Source: an uncultured Collinsella sp. (lineage in GTDB: Bacteria > Actinomycetota > Coriobacteriia > Coriobacteriales > Coriobacteriaceae). Taken from it: a stretch of 44,711 nt of DNA. The position numbers and the translations under genes are program-made. Shown here piece after piece: positions 6,613 to 14,880 of this stretch. Within the stretch, counting starts at the first letter, position 1. The number at the start of each line of letters is the position of its first letter. The notes under the pieces were generated by a model. That model searched no databases. It saw only the letters and a list, made by a program, of their open reading frames with translations, and was not told the DNA's origin. Where the stretch lies: NCBI GenBank assembly GCA_902494245.1, contig CABUSR010000017.1:1-44711 (forward strand), read 5' to 3'.

Positions 6613-8196
6613 TTATGCCTCCTTATTTCGATCGAACACGATTTGTCCGTCCGACATCGTCATATCAACCGAAAGATTGCGTGCGTCGCGATAATCGAGG
6701 TCGAATACATCCCGATCGAGCACGCAGATATCGGCAAGCTTGCCAACCTCAAGCGTACCCAGCTCGTCTTCGCGCATCAGATCGTGCGCGCCCCCGGCAG
6801 TCCAAGCGCGCAAGAGCTCGACAAGCGTCAGCGCGTTGGCCTCATTCACGGGCAGTCCATCGTCGAAGTATCCGCCGCACGCACTGTAGATTGACTCGCC
6901 CAGGCTCGGAATCAGCAGCGGCAAATCCGTACCACAGCACACCGTGCATCCGGAATCTTCCATGCCGCGGCGATTCCAGCTGTGCAAAAGTCGCGTCTTG
7001 CCAATTTGTCGACGCATCATCGACAGGCAATCCTCGCGCCGGTCCAGCGTCAGAATCTGCGGATAGACCTCGCAAATTCCACCTAACTTGCCAAACTTGA
7101 CAAGATCGGTCGGATCAGAGTTCTCGAGATCGGTAATCGCATGGCGGCGAAGCAACCGTCCATGCTCGTCTCGAGGCAGCGAGGCATAGAGCGCCACGGT
7201 GCGACGAACGGCGCCATCGCCCTGGCAATGCAAGGAATATCGGAAGCCGTCAGCATCAATTGCGCGCAGCTCGTTCTCAATCAGATCCCACTCGGGCTCC
7301 TCGACAACCGTCTTGCCGGCAGCGCCCGCATCGGCCGTGTCCTCATAGGGGTCAATCATCTCGGCAAGCCCCGCCCATACGCCGCGATCGGTCATACGGT
7401 TGAAGCCAGAAAAACGAACGAACGGTCCCCGGAAGCGCTCTCGTGCCTCGCGGGCATATGCCAGATTTGCACCGGCACCCACCGGCTGCGACATCATAGA
7501 GACGCGAACCGTCAGCTCACCAGATTCCTCACGGCGAGCCATTTCGTCGGCAAAACCGTAGTAGTCATCAAACGCCATCTCCTTGATGGCGGTAACGCCG
7601 CGCTCGTTAAGCATGCTCATGTAGTCCGAATACCCCGCACGTACCTCGGGCAGCGCGAGGAAATCGCTCATCATGCGCCAGATCTTCTCGGCATAGCACG
7701 CCTGGGGTGTAAAGCCGTATCGTGCACTGGCGGCAGCATTGAGAACGCAGGTCTCCGCACCCGGTGTAAAGCAGACGACAGGGATATCGCCAAAACAATC
7801 GTCAAACACAGCTGCCGTATTTGCGTTCTCGGCATCCGATGCCAACGTTTCGGGTAGGCTGTGGCCAAAAGCCGCCGCGCAATCCGGATGATCTTCTTTC
7901 CATGCACGCAAGAGCAACACGGCCTCTTTGGCATCAGCGATGCCGGACAGATCAGACCCCAACGTCCGCAGCGCCCAGCCTGTATAGAAGGTATGCACAT
8001 CGATCAGGCCAGGCATGACGGTACGGTCGCCCAGATCAACTACCTCGTCCGCCTGGGTCAAATACGAAGCTACCTCACACTTGGTGCCAACCGCCTCAAT
8101 TCGATTGCCACGGACCGCTACGAAACCTTCGAACGGCAGGTCCCCCGTACCGGTAAAGACGCTCTTAGACGTCAGGACCGTTAAACGATCAGACAT
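6613..8196 (-). CDS. Amidohydrolase-family (YtcJ/NfdA-like) protein with altered metal site
   Basis: A 527-residue two-domain amidohydrolase: N-terminal beta-sandwich with VMPGLIDVH (about residues 62-70), a TIM barrel with HCQGDGAVRRTV (about 325-336), LLRRHAITDLEN (about 352-363) and the late aspartate in CCGTDLPLLIPS (about 428-439), and a C-terminal sandwich strand KLADICVLDRDVF. Family members hydrolyse amide bonds or formyl groups. Odd feature: the normal HxH metal-binding motif reads H-T-F here, so one histidine ligand is replaced by phenylalanine. The ATG at 8196 follows AGGTGG; it begins ten bases after the transporter stop. In this operon it could release fructoselysine from N-acylated or peptide-bound forms, which is inference. 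Confidence 0.8.
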   Translation of the reverse strand: MSDRLTVLTSKSVFTGTGDLPFEGFVAVRGNRIEAVGTKCEVASYLTQADEVVDLGDRTVMPGLIDVHTFYTGWALRTLGSDLSGIADAKEAVLLLRAWKEDHPDCAAAFGHSLPETLASDAENANTAAVFDDCFGDIPVVCFTPGAETCVLNAAASARYGFTPQACYAEKIWRMMSDFLALPEVRAGYSDYMSMLNERGVTAIKEMAFDDYYGFADEMARREESGELTVRVSMMSQPVGAGANLAYAREARERFRGPFVRFSGFNRMTDRGVWAGLAEMIDPYEDTADAGAAGKTVVEEPEWDLIENELRAIDADGFRYSLHCQGDGAVRRTVALYASLPRDEHGRLLRRHAITDLENSDPTDLVKFGKLGGICEVYPQILTLDRREDCLSMMRRQIGKTRLLHSWNRRGMEDSGCTVCCGTDLPLLIPSLGESIYSACGGYFDDGLPVNEANALTLVELLRAWTAGGAHDLMREDELGTLEVGKLADICVLDRDVFDLDYRDARNLSVDMTMSDGQIVFDRNKEA

Positions 8197-8205
8197 CACA
8201 ACCAC

Positions 8206-9669
8206 CTACACCGGAAGCATGCCGGAAATGGCAGTAACGACCAAGCCAAACACGACCATGAAGATGAAGAACTTCCAAATGGTCTTCCACCATTGGCCAA
8301 ACGAAATCTTAGCCACGGCAAGGCCGGCGACCGTCATGCCCGCCACGGGACTGATGGTGTTGATGGTCTGGTTGGCAAACTGGAGCGCGGTGACGGCCGC
8401 CTCGGGATTGAGGCCCATGAGCTCGGTCAGGGAGCCCATAACGGGCATGGTGAGCGCCGCCAGGCCAGAACTCGAGGGAACCAGCAAAGAGAGCAGGCCA
8501 AGGACGATATACATAAACGTGGTGTAGACGGCAGCGGGTGCACCGGCGAGCGCAGTAGCGAGCGCCTGGAGAATGGTGTCGATGATCATGCCGCCCTCGG
8601 CGATGACCAGAATACCGCGAGCGATACCGATAACGATGGCAGCGTACGCAAAGTCGGCGAGACCCTTAACGAACTCCTCAGCGATCGTCTGCTGGTCAAG
8701 GCCGCCCAGGATACCGGCAAGCAAGCCCATGCCAAGGAACACAGCAGAAATCTCATTCATGTACCAACCCTGGGTAACAAGACCCCAGACGATAATGCCC
8801 ATACCGCAAGCAAAATCGATAAGCACGAGCTTCTGACGGATAGTGAACTCTTCCTCGATGGAGGCATCGGTCACGGAAAACTCAATACGCTTGAGCTTAT
8901 CGTCCTCGTACGTAATGGACGACTCGGGGTTTTTCTTGACGCGCATGGCGTAGCGCATGGCCCATGCGATACCGACGGCAGTGAAGATGACCCAAGAAAC
9001 GGCGCGCAGCCACAGTTGCGGATTGCCCTCGATGCCAATGATGCCTTGGGCGATCAAAACATTAAACGGGTCGATGGTCGAAGCACAATATCCCAGGTTA
9101 GGACCAAGGAAGCAGATGATGAATGCCGTCATCGAGTCATAGCCGATACCCATCATGATGGGAATGAAGATGGCATAGAACGGCAGGGCTTCCTCAGACA
9201 TACCAAACGTAGTGCCGCAAATGGACAGCAACGTCATCGTGATGGGAATGATGAGGATGTCCTTGTTCTTGAGCTTTTTAACCACACGGCTCATGCCGGC
9301 ATTCAAAGCGTTGGTCTTGGTGATGATTGCGAACGATCCGCCAATCAATAAGACGAACGCAACGACGTCGGCAGCCTCCTGGATGCCCTTAGTGGGCGCT
9401 TGCAGGACCGCGAAGATATCCTGGCCCAGATTGATGGTCTCGCCGGTCTCGGAATCGGTGTAGTTCTTATCGACCTGTTCATAGGTTCCAGCAACGGCGA
9501 CTTCACGCTCGCCCGCCGCCGTCGAAATCATCTTGCGCTGATACTGACCAGAGGGAACGATCCAAGTCAGGACCGCAAAGACAACGATCAGCAAGAACAT
9601 GATCGTATAGACATGCGGTAATTTGAACTTAAAACGTCTGTTTGTCTTCTTCGCCTTCGTATCTGACAT
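8206..9669 (-). CDS. YfcC/DcuC-type membrane transporter, probable fructoselysine importer of the operon
   Basis: A 487-residue integral membrane protein with about 11-12 hydrophobic segments, beginning with a basic cytoplasmic tail and YTIMFLLIVVFAVLTWIVPS. The WIVPSGQY start, the conserved LSICGTTFGMSEEALPFY loop and the C-terminal LLVPSSSGLAALTMPV and TISPVAGM motifs identify the YfcC branch of the DcuC/ion-transporter superfamily, usually predicted to carry amino acids or small peptides. E. coli frl uses an APC-family permease (FrlA) instead, so this is a different transporter type in the same role. ATG 9669 has GGAGG six bases upstream; the longer upstream frame has no ribosome site. It is the first gene after the frl promoter. 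Substrate is inferred from context. Confidence 0.85.
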   Translation of the reverse strand: MSDTKAKKTNRRFKFKLPHVYTIMFLLIVVFAVLTWIVPSGQYQRKMISTAAGEREVAVAGTYEQVDKNYTDSETGETINLGQDIFAVLQAPTKGIQEAADVVAFVLLIGGSFAIITKTNALNAGMSRVVKKLKNKDILIIPITMTLLSICGTTFGMSEEALPFYAIFIPIMMGIGYDSMTAFIICFLGPNLGYCASTIDPFNVLIAQGIIGIEGNPQLWLRAVSWVIFTAVGIAWAMRYAMRVKKNPESSITYEDDKLKRIEFSVTDASIEEEFTIRQKLVLIDFACGMGIIVWGLVTQGWYMNEISAVFLGMGLLAGILGGLDQQTIAEEFVKGLADFAYAAIVIGIARGILVIAEGGMIIDTILQALATALAGAPAAVYTTFMYIVLGLLSLLVPSSSGLAALTMPVMGSLTELMGLNPEAAVTALQFANQTINTISPVAGMTVAGLAVAKISFGQWWKTIWKFFIFMVVFGLVVTAISGMLPV

Positions 9670-9711
9670 AGATACCTCCAAAGAACTCGAGACTGCATCG
9701 CATCTCGCCTC

Positions 9712-9733
9712 AACGCTTGCACAAGCAAACGTT
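9712..9733. promoter_or_regulatory. Palindromic operator candidate for the frl operon
   Basis: AACGCTTGC and GCAAACGTT (9712-9720 and 9725-9733) form an 8-of-9 inverted repeat just downstream of the frl transcription start. GntR/HutC-type regulators bind such palindromes. A second one, CTATG/CATAG (9734-9749), overlaps the -10. Position fits repression by the adjacent FrlR-like protein. Confidence 0.45.
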
Positions 9734-9747
9734 CTATGACGTCCCAT

Positions 9748-9776
9748 AGATTACCAGCAGCTTTTTCCTTCATCAA
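9748..9776 (-). promoter_or_regulatory. Promoter of the frl structural genes
   Basis: On the minus strand TTGATG (9776-9771) and TAATCT (9753-9748) are separated by exactly 17 bases, about 80 bases upstream of the transporter start. Both hexamers are close to the sigma-70 consensus. Confidence 0.55.
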
Positions 9777-9843
9777 GATAATTTCAAACTGGTTGCCGCA
9801 ACGCGGTTGAACGGTTGCGTTTGCGCCGTGAACGGTATGGAAG

Positions 9844-9869
9844 CGCCCGGTGAGATGATCCACCGGGCG
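9844..9869 (-). terminator. Hairpin after the frlR-like gene
   Basis: CGCCCGGTG (9844-9852) pairs perfectly with CACCGGGCG (9861-9869). It lies 17 bases past the stop of the regulator gene on the minus strand. The following bases are only weakly T-rich, so it may be a leaky terminator. Confidence 0.5.
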
Positions 9870-9886
9870 TTTCCATTCGCAATGTC

Positions 9887-10630
9887 CTAGATGTCAAAAA
9901 CGTAGCGAGACCCAACGATCCGCTGACGACCGATGATAAACGGCCGCCGTTGCTCATCGAAAAAGAAGGCTTCCATATAAAACAAGGGTTCGCCAACGGG
10001 AACCGCCAGCAACCGAGCGACCTCGGGCGATGCGCACGCGATCTCGAGCGTGCACGGGTCGGTAAACGCGGGCATGCGGCCAGTCTGGTTGCGCACGAAC
10101 TCAAAAATGGATTGGTTAGATAGAGGCGCCGTTGATAGATAGGCGTTGTCCTCGTAAACGTATATGTTGTTCTCAAGCATGACGGGGACGCCATCGGCAG
10201 TACGCACACGCTCGACGCAAATCAAGTCAGTTCCAACGGGAACACCAAAGAACTGTGCTTCGGTAGAATCCGCCGGCAGTATCTTTCTCGAAATGACACA
10301 CGCCCCCGGTTCCATTCCGTTAACGCGGCATGCGTCCGAAAAACTCTGGACGTCATCCTTCTGGCGAATCTTGCGCTTGAGCTTGGGGGCATTGACGAAC
10401 GTGCCTTTCCCCTGTCGCTTCGTTAGATAGCCCTGCTGGACGAGCTCCTCAATAGCGCGTCGCACGGTAACGCGGCCAACTTTATAGCTCTCAGCCAATT
10501 CGAATTCGTTGGGTATCCGCGCGCCTGCCTTGTAGGCGCCGGAGTTGATTTCGTTTTTAATGATATCAATGACCTGTTGGTACAGCGGTATCGCTGCTTT
10601 ACCGTCAGTTAGCCCTTCAGTCGGTGGCAT
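9887..10630 (-). CDS. frlR: GntR/HutC-family transcriptional regulator with UTRA domain (FrlR-like)
   Basis: The 247-residue protein has an N-terminal GntR winged helix: PLYQQVIDIIKNEINSGAY (about residues 15-33), then GARIPNEFELAESYKVGRVTVRRAI and LTKRQGKGTFV (about 35-79), followed by a UTRA ligand-binding domain from about 95 to 245 ending in FFFDEQRRPFIIGRQRIVG. This architecture is typical of FrlR, NagR and TreR repressors that bind phosphorylated sugars. It lies immediately upstream of, and in the same direction as, the frl genes. ATG 10630 follows GGGAGAGG. The likely effector is fructoselysine 6-phosphate or a related intermediate, by analogy. Confidence 0.85.
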   Translation of the reverse strand: MPPTEGLTDGKAAIPLYQQVIDIIKNEINSGAYKAGARIPNEFELAESYKVGRVTVRRAIEELVQQGYLTKRQGKGTFVNAPKLKRKIRQKDDVQSFSDACRVNGMEPGACVISRKILPADSTEAQFFGVPVGTDLICVERVRTADGVPVMLENNIYVYEDNAYLSTAPLSNQSIFEFVRNQTGRMPAFTDPCTLEIACASPEVARLLAVPVGEPLFYMEAFFFDEQRRPFIIGRQRIVGSRYVFDI

Positions 10631-10654
10631 ATACCCTCTCCCAGCACAATTAAG

Positions 10655-10697
10655 TCAAAAGCGGGCTCAAGGGCATTCAACAAGCCCTTAAGCCCGC
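10655..10697 (-). terminator. Intrinsic terminator between a HAD phosphatase gene and frlR
   Basis: GCGGGCTCAAGGGC and GCCCTTAAGCCCGC pair over 14 bases with one mismatch (10661-10697) and are followed on the minus strand by CTTTTG. A promoter-like TTGGTG-17-TATGCT lies just upstream on the minus strand (about 10720-10697), so the hairpin may lie in the frlR leader and act as an attenuator instead of only ending the upstream gene. Confidence 0.6.
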
Positions 10698-10780
10698 ATT
10701 AGCATAAAGTATGCTTGCTGCCGCACCAAAATGTCGGGTATTTACTCATCTGACCCGAAAAACGCGCAACTACCGCGCTC

Positions 10781-11440
10781 CTAAGAAAGCGTGAGCAGCT
10801 CCGGCAGCTGGTCGATAATCTTGTCCGCGGCATCCTGGCTAAAGCCAAAGCGTTCCTCGCGCTTGGCAATGACCGTCAGGCCGGCTCGCTTACCCGCGGT
10901 AATGCCCGGAACGGAATCCTCAACGCAGCAGCAACGATTCGCGGGCAGCCCCAGCAGGTCCAGCGCATGCAGGTAGATGTCGGGCTCGGGTTTGCTCTCC
11001 TTAAACTGCTCGCCGCTCACCACATACTCAAAGGCATCAGACAGCCCGCATGCGTTGAGCACTTCCTCGATGCTAACCATGGGAGACGAGCTGGCAAGCG
11101 CCACGCGAACGCCACGGCGCGGCAGCTCTCGAATCGTATCCACGGCGCCTGGGTTAATCAAAGCCTGATAGTCACGCGGACGCTTATGCGCCCACTCGTC
11201 CCAACGGGCCAACGCCTCCTCGCCAGTGAAGTGTCCCTTACCGGCGCGCTCAAACCAATCGACCAGCATATGCAGGAAGAACTGATGCGAGGTACCGACC
11301 TGCCCATTCAACTCCTCTTGAGTCAGATTAAGTCCAAGCTCCTTGGCAAACGCGGCAGTCTCGCCCAAGTAGTAATACTCGGTATCGACAATGACGCCGT
11401 CCATGTCAAAGATAACGGCGTCGAACGGAAATGCGGACAC
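10781..11440 (-). CDS. HAD-superfamily hydrolase, beta-phosphoglucomutase-like
   Basis: A 219-residue haloacid-dehalogenase hydrolase with a helical cap. Motif I is DAVIFDMDGVIVDTEYYY (about residues 7-24; the nucleophile and acid/base aspartates are both present), motif II is VALASSSP (about 108-115), the motif III lysine lies in FKESKPEPDIY (about 140-150), and motif IV is CCVEDSVPGI (about 165-174). This pattern fits beta-phosphoglucomutases and sugar-phosphate phosphatases of the Gph/YcjU group; the substrate cannot be told. A GTG at 11440 with AGGGAGG five bases upstream is a better start than the longer frame beginning at 11488. Confidence 0.87.
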   Translation of the reverse strand: MSAFPFDAVIFDMDGVIVDTEYYYLGETAAFAKELGLNLTQEELNGQVGTSHQFFLHMLVDWFERAGKGHFTGEEALARWDEWAHKRPRDYQALINPGAVDTIRELPRRGVRVALASSSPMVSIEEVLNACGLSDAFEYVVSGEQFKESKPEPDIYLHALDLLGLPANRCCCVEDSVPGITAGKRAGLTVIAKREERFGFSQDAADKIIDQLPELLTLS

Positions 11441-11504
11441 GGCACCCTCCCTAACAAAAGGACGCCCGCAAGCAGGCGCCCGAGCCATGCATTAATCGGC
11501 GATT

Positions 11505-12347
11505 CTAACCCAGCAGCTTATCCAGCGCCACCGCAATGCCATCTTCGTTGTTATCGGCGGTCACCATCTGGGCTACAGCCTTAACCTCTTCGACGGCGTT
11601 ACCCATGGCAACACCGGTGCCGGCCCACTCAATCATGGACTTGTCGTTCTGGCCGTCGCCAAACGATACGACCTCACTGGCATCGATGCCGAGCTTGGGC
11701 AGGGCACCCTCGAGTGCGCGGGCCTTGTCGATACCGGGCGCCGTGTACTCAAAGTACCAGTCGGCCGTAAACATGCCCGAAAGCGTCTGCTTAAAGGGCG
11801 CATACATCTCCTCGTAATGCGCCTGCAGGTAGGCCGGATCGCCCGCCGTCAGCAGCTTGTCCACGGGATAAGCATCAGCGACCTCATGCAGGCTCTCCAC
11901 CTCGCGAATCTTAAGATCGCACGCATCGCGCTCGTATTTGACGATGTTTTTCTGCGAGCCGTCAGGCAGCGTGATCATGCAGTGATACGAATCCACGACA
12001 TGCAAATCGCGACCGAGCGAAATCATAGGGATCACGTCAAAATTACGCAGGTGATCAATCAGACGGTGCAGCTCGTCAGCCGGCATAGCCTGGTCAAAAA
12101 GGACCTCATCGGTCTGAGCGTCGACCACATGCGCGCCATTAAAGGCAACCAGCAGACCGTCATGGTTTTGAAGGTCGAGCTCCTGCGCCAAGGCGTGCAG
12201 TCCCCATGCGGGACGGCCCGAAGCCAAGATGAGCTTAATGCCCGACTCCTGCGCCGCGAGCAGCTTCTCGCGCGTACGCGGGCTAATCACTTTCTGATCG
12301 TTGGTGAGCGTACCGTCGATATCCATCGCGATGGCTTTGATTGCCAT
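11505..12347 (-). CDS. Cof-type HAD phosphatase
   Basis: A 280-residue HAD phosphatase of the Cof/IIB class with a large C2 cap between motifs II and III. Motif I is AIAMDIDGTLTND (about residues 4-16), motif II LILASGRPAWG (about 40-50), the motif III lysine is in IDKARALEGAL, and motif IV is VVSFGDGQNDKSMIEWAGTGVAMGNA (two pieces around 225-250). Such enzymes dephosphorylate sugar phosphates, flavin or pyridoxal phosphate. The ATG at 12347 with GGGAGG upstream is used, and the 17 extra codons of the longer frame are dropped. It is separated from the other HAD gene by 64 bases and may be in one transcript with deoC upstream. Confidence 0.88.
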   Translation of the reverse strand: MAIKAIAMDIDGTLTNDQKVISPRTREKLLAAQESGIKLILASGRPAWGLHALAQELDLQNHDGLLVAFNGAHVVDAQTDEVLFDQAMPADELHRLIDHLRNFDVIPMISLGRDLHVVDSYHCMITLPDGSQKNIVKYERDACDLKIREVESLHEVADAYPVDKLLTAGDPAYLQAHYEEMYAPFKQTLSGMFTADWYFEYTAPGIDKARALEGALPKLGIDASEVVSFGDGQNDKSMIEWAGTGVAMGNAVEEVKAVAQMVTADNNEDGIAVALDKLLG

Positions 12348-12496
12348 ATATGCCTCCCTGTCATTGAACAACCTTGTCTGAGCCATCATACAGAACACCC
12401 ATCGCGACTCCGTTTACAACGGGCAAAAAGTCATATTGTCTCGAACATGAACGGCGTGTGGTCGTGAAGCTTTATCGCTCAGGTCAAATACGTCTG

Positions 12497-13171
12497 CTAG
12501 CGACGCTCATCCGTCGGTGCGCCCTCGACGATCGCGATGCCCGCCGATGCGCCTAACGCGCTGGCGCCGGCCTCGATGAATGCGCAAGCCTCTTCGTAAT
12601 TATGGATACCGCCCGCCGCCTTGATTGCCACGGCATCGCCGAGCACCTCGTGCATCAGCCGCACGTCCTCGAGCTTAGCACCGCCAAAGCTTCTGCCGGT
12701 CGATGTCTTAAGGAATCCCGGCTTGGCCTCCAGCGCGATCTCGCATACACGGCGCTTGGCGGCGTCGTCGCCGTCCAGCTTGCACATCTCGACGATTACC
12801 TTGTCAGTGATGCCATGCGCGCGACAAAAATCAGCAATGGTAGTCATCTCGCGCTCGATGGCATCAAAATCGCGGTTCTCGATCGACCCCTGATTCAAAA
12901 CGTAGTCAATCTCGGTAAAGCCACACGCAGCGTATTCCTCAAACCTCGCAAGCTTCTCCTCAAGCGTCATAGTGCCCTGGGGAAAGTCGATGGCGCCGGC
13001 AAGGATGATGTCAGAGCCCTCGAGCATGGCGCGGCCCGTCTCGTACTCCTGAAGGTTCGCAAATACGCAGCGAAAGTTGTACTTTAACGCCTTCTCGACA
13101 TACTGCTCAAACGTGTCCTCGGGGGCATCGATATAGTCGATGTATTTATTGATGGGTTTGGCAAGTGTCAT
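12497..13171 (-). CDS. deoC: Deoxyribose-phosphate aldolase
   Basis: DeoC cleaves 2-deoxyribose 5-phosphate to acetaldehyde and glyceraldehyde 3-phosphate, the last step of deoxynucleoside use. The 224-residue protein has the class I aldolase TIM barrel with KVIVEMCKLDGDD (about residues 120-132), the Schiff-base lysine in PGFLKTSTGRSFGGA (about 151-165) and the second catalytic lysine in VAIKAAGGIHNYEEA (about 180-194). Length is normal. ATG 13171 follows AGGAGG. No other deo gene is next to it. A hairpin and a palindrome lie upstream (see separate entries). Confidence 0.93.
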   Translation of the reverse strand: MTLAKPINKYIDYIDAPEDTFEQYVEKALKYNFRCVFANLQEYETGRAMLEGSDIILAGAIDFPQGTMTLEEKLARFEEYAACGFTEIDYVLNQGSIENRDFDAIEREMTTIADFCRAHGITDKVIVEMCKLDGDDAAKRRVCEIALEAKPGFLKTSTGRSFGGAKLEDVRLMHEVLGDAVAIKAAGGIHNYEEACAFIEAGASALGASAGIAIVEGAPTDERR

Positions 13172-13205
13172 GCTGGGCCTCCTTGTTCAGGACTGACAAC
13201 CGATT

Positions 13206-13229
13206 CGTGGTTTCACGCGAAAAACCACG
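13206..13229 (-). promoter_or_regulatory. Inverted repeat upstream of deoC
   Basis: CGTGGTTT and AAACCACG (with a short spacer; 13206-13229) form a palindrome 35 bases before deoC. It could be an operator or an mRNA leader hairpin. No repressor can be named. Confidence 0.35.
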
Positions 13230-13290
13230 TTCAATGTACGCCCGACATACAAGGACAGCGTCCGCATTCCGACAAGTGGTATGAAATTAG

Positions 13291-13310
13291 CTGTAAACGT
13301 ATATTTACAG
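13291..13310. promoter_or_regulatory. Palindrome CTGTAAA-N6-TTTACAG, operator candidate
   Basis: A perfect 7-bp inverted repeat lies between the divergent deoC and the accessory block. It has the look of a helix-turn-helix repressor site, but no cognate regulator is visible in the window. Confidence 0.4.
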
Positions 13311-13926
13311 ACAGCGAATGGCACCGCACGCGGATGCCGACAGCAAGACATCCCCCCTCAATACACCCTCACGCCCCTTTACTGTTTGCGACCAGAAATG
13401 ATGAGCTGCACAACGTCGTTAGCGGTCGAATTCGACCTCTGACGACGTCACGCGACTCATCGTATCCGACCGACAACAGAAAAGGGGCACGTTCGCATAG
13501 CGCGGCGCGTGACGGTTGCAAAACCACCCCATTTGAAACAAAGGCAAAAAAGTACTTGCAAAGACGCGTTCCGACATATAAGTTGAAAAAAGACCGCCGT
13601 TGCGGTTTTAAGTAGATCGAGCATATGAAGTTTGAGTTTTAGCGTGTAAGAGAAGGAAGATCGGCAAAGTACAACCCCAAACGCAATGACAACTTAATGA
13701 GGTAACTGCCACATGTGAGGCACCCAGGGCATTGCTGTCTCGATTTTGAGCACGATGCCTTCCGCCTTGCATGGGCCGTTCCATCCCACCCCTGCAGCAA
13801 CTGCCTCACGGGCTCATTGAAAACCGCATAGCACCCCAACGTCAGCACATCACCCACGGCAAGCACATCACTCACGACAACCAACACATCAACAAACAGC
13901 ACGAACATCAACCGATTGGAGAAGCT
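13311..13926 (+). other. Long non-coding leader of the accessory block
   Basis: More than 600 bases without a convincing gene. The visible elements are: a promoter-like TTGCAA (13557-13562) with TATAAG about 15 bases later; a short CCGC/GCGG hairpin followed by TTTT near 13592-13607; and, from about 13838 to 13915, a G-poor, C- and A-rich stretch in which ACATCA recurs five times at irregular 15-24 base spacing. The longest frame through it (13771-13926, continuous with the next gene) encodes a low-complexity His/Gln-rich stretch without a ribosome site and is judged untranslated. The G-poor run resembles a Rho loading site. Confidence 0.4.
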
Positions 13927-14817
13927 ATGACAAACCACCGCGCTGAAGACGGCGGTAAGAAAAGCATTCTGGATGCCCGAATTGAGCGAGCATATGCAAA
14001 CGAATATGACGCCGCCTTTGCCGCCGCGACCATCAAGAACTACGCGTCGCTACCGCTCGCGACGATCTTGGCCGACCACCCTCAACTGCCGAAGCGCTGC
14101 ACAAAGATCATGGGCGACCCCGACATTCGCAAGCTGACAGACCCCTATGCCCCAAAACGCGACAACGATTCGTGCGTCCTTACCGTAGGCTGCCTAGCCC
14201 ATATGCTTACGGCGCTCGACACGAAACTCAAGCTCGAATGGGAACCCGACGAGCGTCATGAACTCGAAAGCAAGCGGAACACCCTGCGCACCGCACTGTT
14301 CCTTCCGTTGGACGGCCTCAAGCGCTGCAACGTCGAGCTCAATACACAGGCGCGGCAAAAGCCCGGGACCACGGGGCAGAAAACTCCAAGACCCCATGCG
14401 GCCATCGTCGACCGCAACCGATATAACCGCATGACCGCGCACTTTTCCGCCGAGGGAGCGGCCATAAGGACGCTGATCGACCTGCTGTGCCTCCTGAGCA
14501 TCAACGAGCTATTTGAGGGCTATCTCGCCCTTGTTCCCGCGACGGCACCCAAGTCGGTAGCAAAGATCATCGAGACCTGCAGACGCCAGTTTGAGCGCCA
14601 TCGCAATGGCAACGAGATGAACGCCAGCATCGCGCAGTACTACGCGGCTCATTACAAAAATGACGGATGTGCCCCTGTCGAGCATCAGCTGCGGCTCGCC
14701 TACACCACGCCCGCCGCAACGCTCCATCGCTTTGGAGCCCTCGGCGCTTGCGAGCCGCACGAACAGGCAGCCTGTCCCACAACCGAGCTCGATCTCAGGC
14801 TTGGACGAACCCTGTAG
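13927..14817 (+). CDS. Protein of unknown function in the ClpP-like/VirD4-like cassette
   Basis: A 296-residue soluble protein that I do not recognise. It is charged, has no signal peptide or membrane segment, and appears mostly helical: DARIERAYANEYDAAFAAAT near the start, a middle linker rich in Gln, Pro and Thr (about 140-155), and a second helical part with LIDLLCLLSINELFEGYLAL (about 182-201). A few cysteines are scattered near the C-terminus (GACEPHEQAACP). The start ATG 13927 has TTGGAGA five bases upstream. It lies 63 bases before the ClpP-like gene in the same orientation, so a joint function with the next two genes is likely, perhaps as a substrate, adaptor or DNA-binding partner. 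Confidence 0.65.
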   Translation: MTNHRAEDGGKKSILDARIERAYANEYDAAFAAATIKNYASLPLATILADHPQLPKRCTKIMGDPDIRKLTDPYAPKRDNDSCVLTVGCLAHMLTALDTKLKLEWEPDERHELESKRNTLRTALFLPLDGLKRCNVELNTQARQKPGTTGQKTPRPHAAIVDRNRYNRMTAHFSAEGAAIRTLIDLLCLLSINELFEGYLALVPATAPKSVAKIIETCRRQFERHRNGNEMNASIAQYYAAHYKNDGCAPVEHQLRLAYTTPAATLHRFGALGACEPHEQAACPTTELDLRLGRTL

Positions 14818-14880
14818 CCCGCCAGCCCCTCCGCGGGCAACAATCCTATTCCACAACACAACCAACAGAAAGGAGTCCTC

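Noticed and set aside
13334..13615. 93-codon plus-strand frame in the long leader
   Set aside because: No ribosome site, unusual composition, and a promoter-like sequence lies inside it.
13838..13915. Repeated ACATCA units as a CRISPR-like array
   Set aside because: Units are only six bases, spacing is irregular and there are no cas genes.
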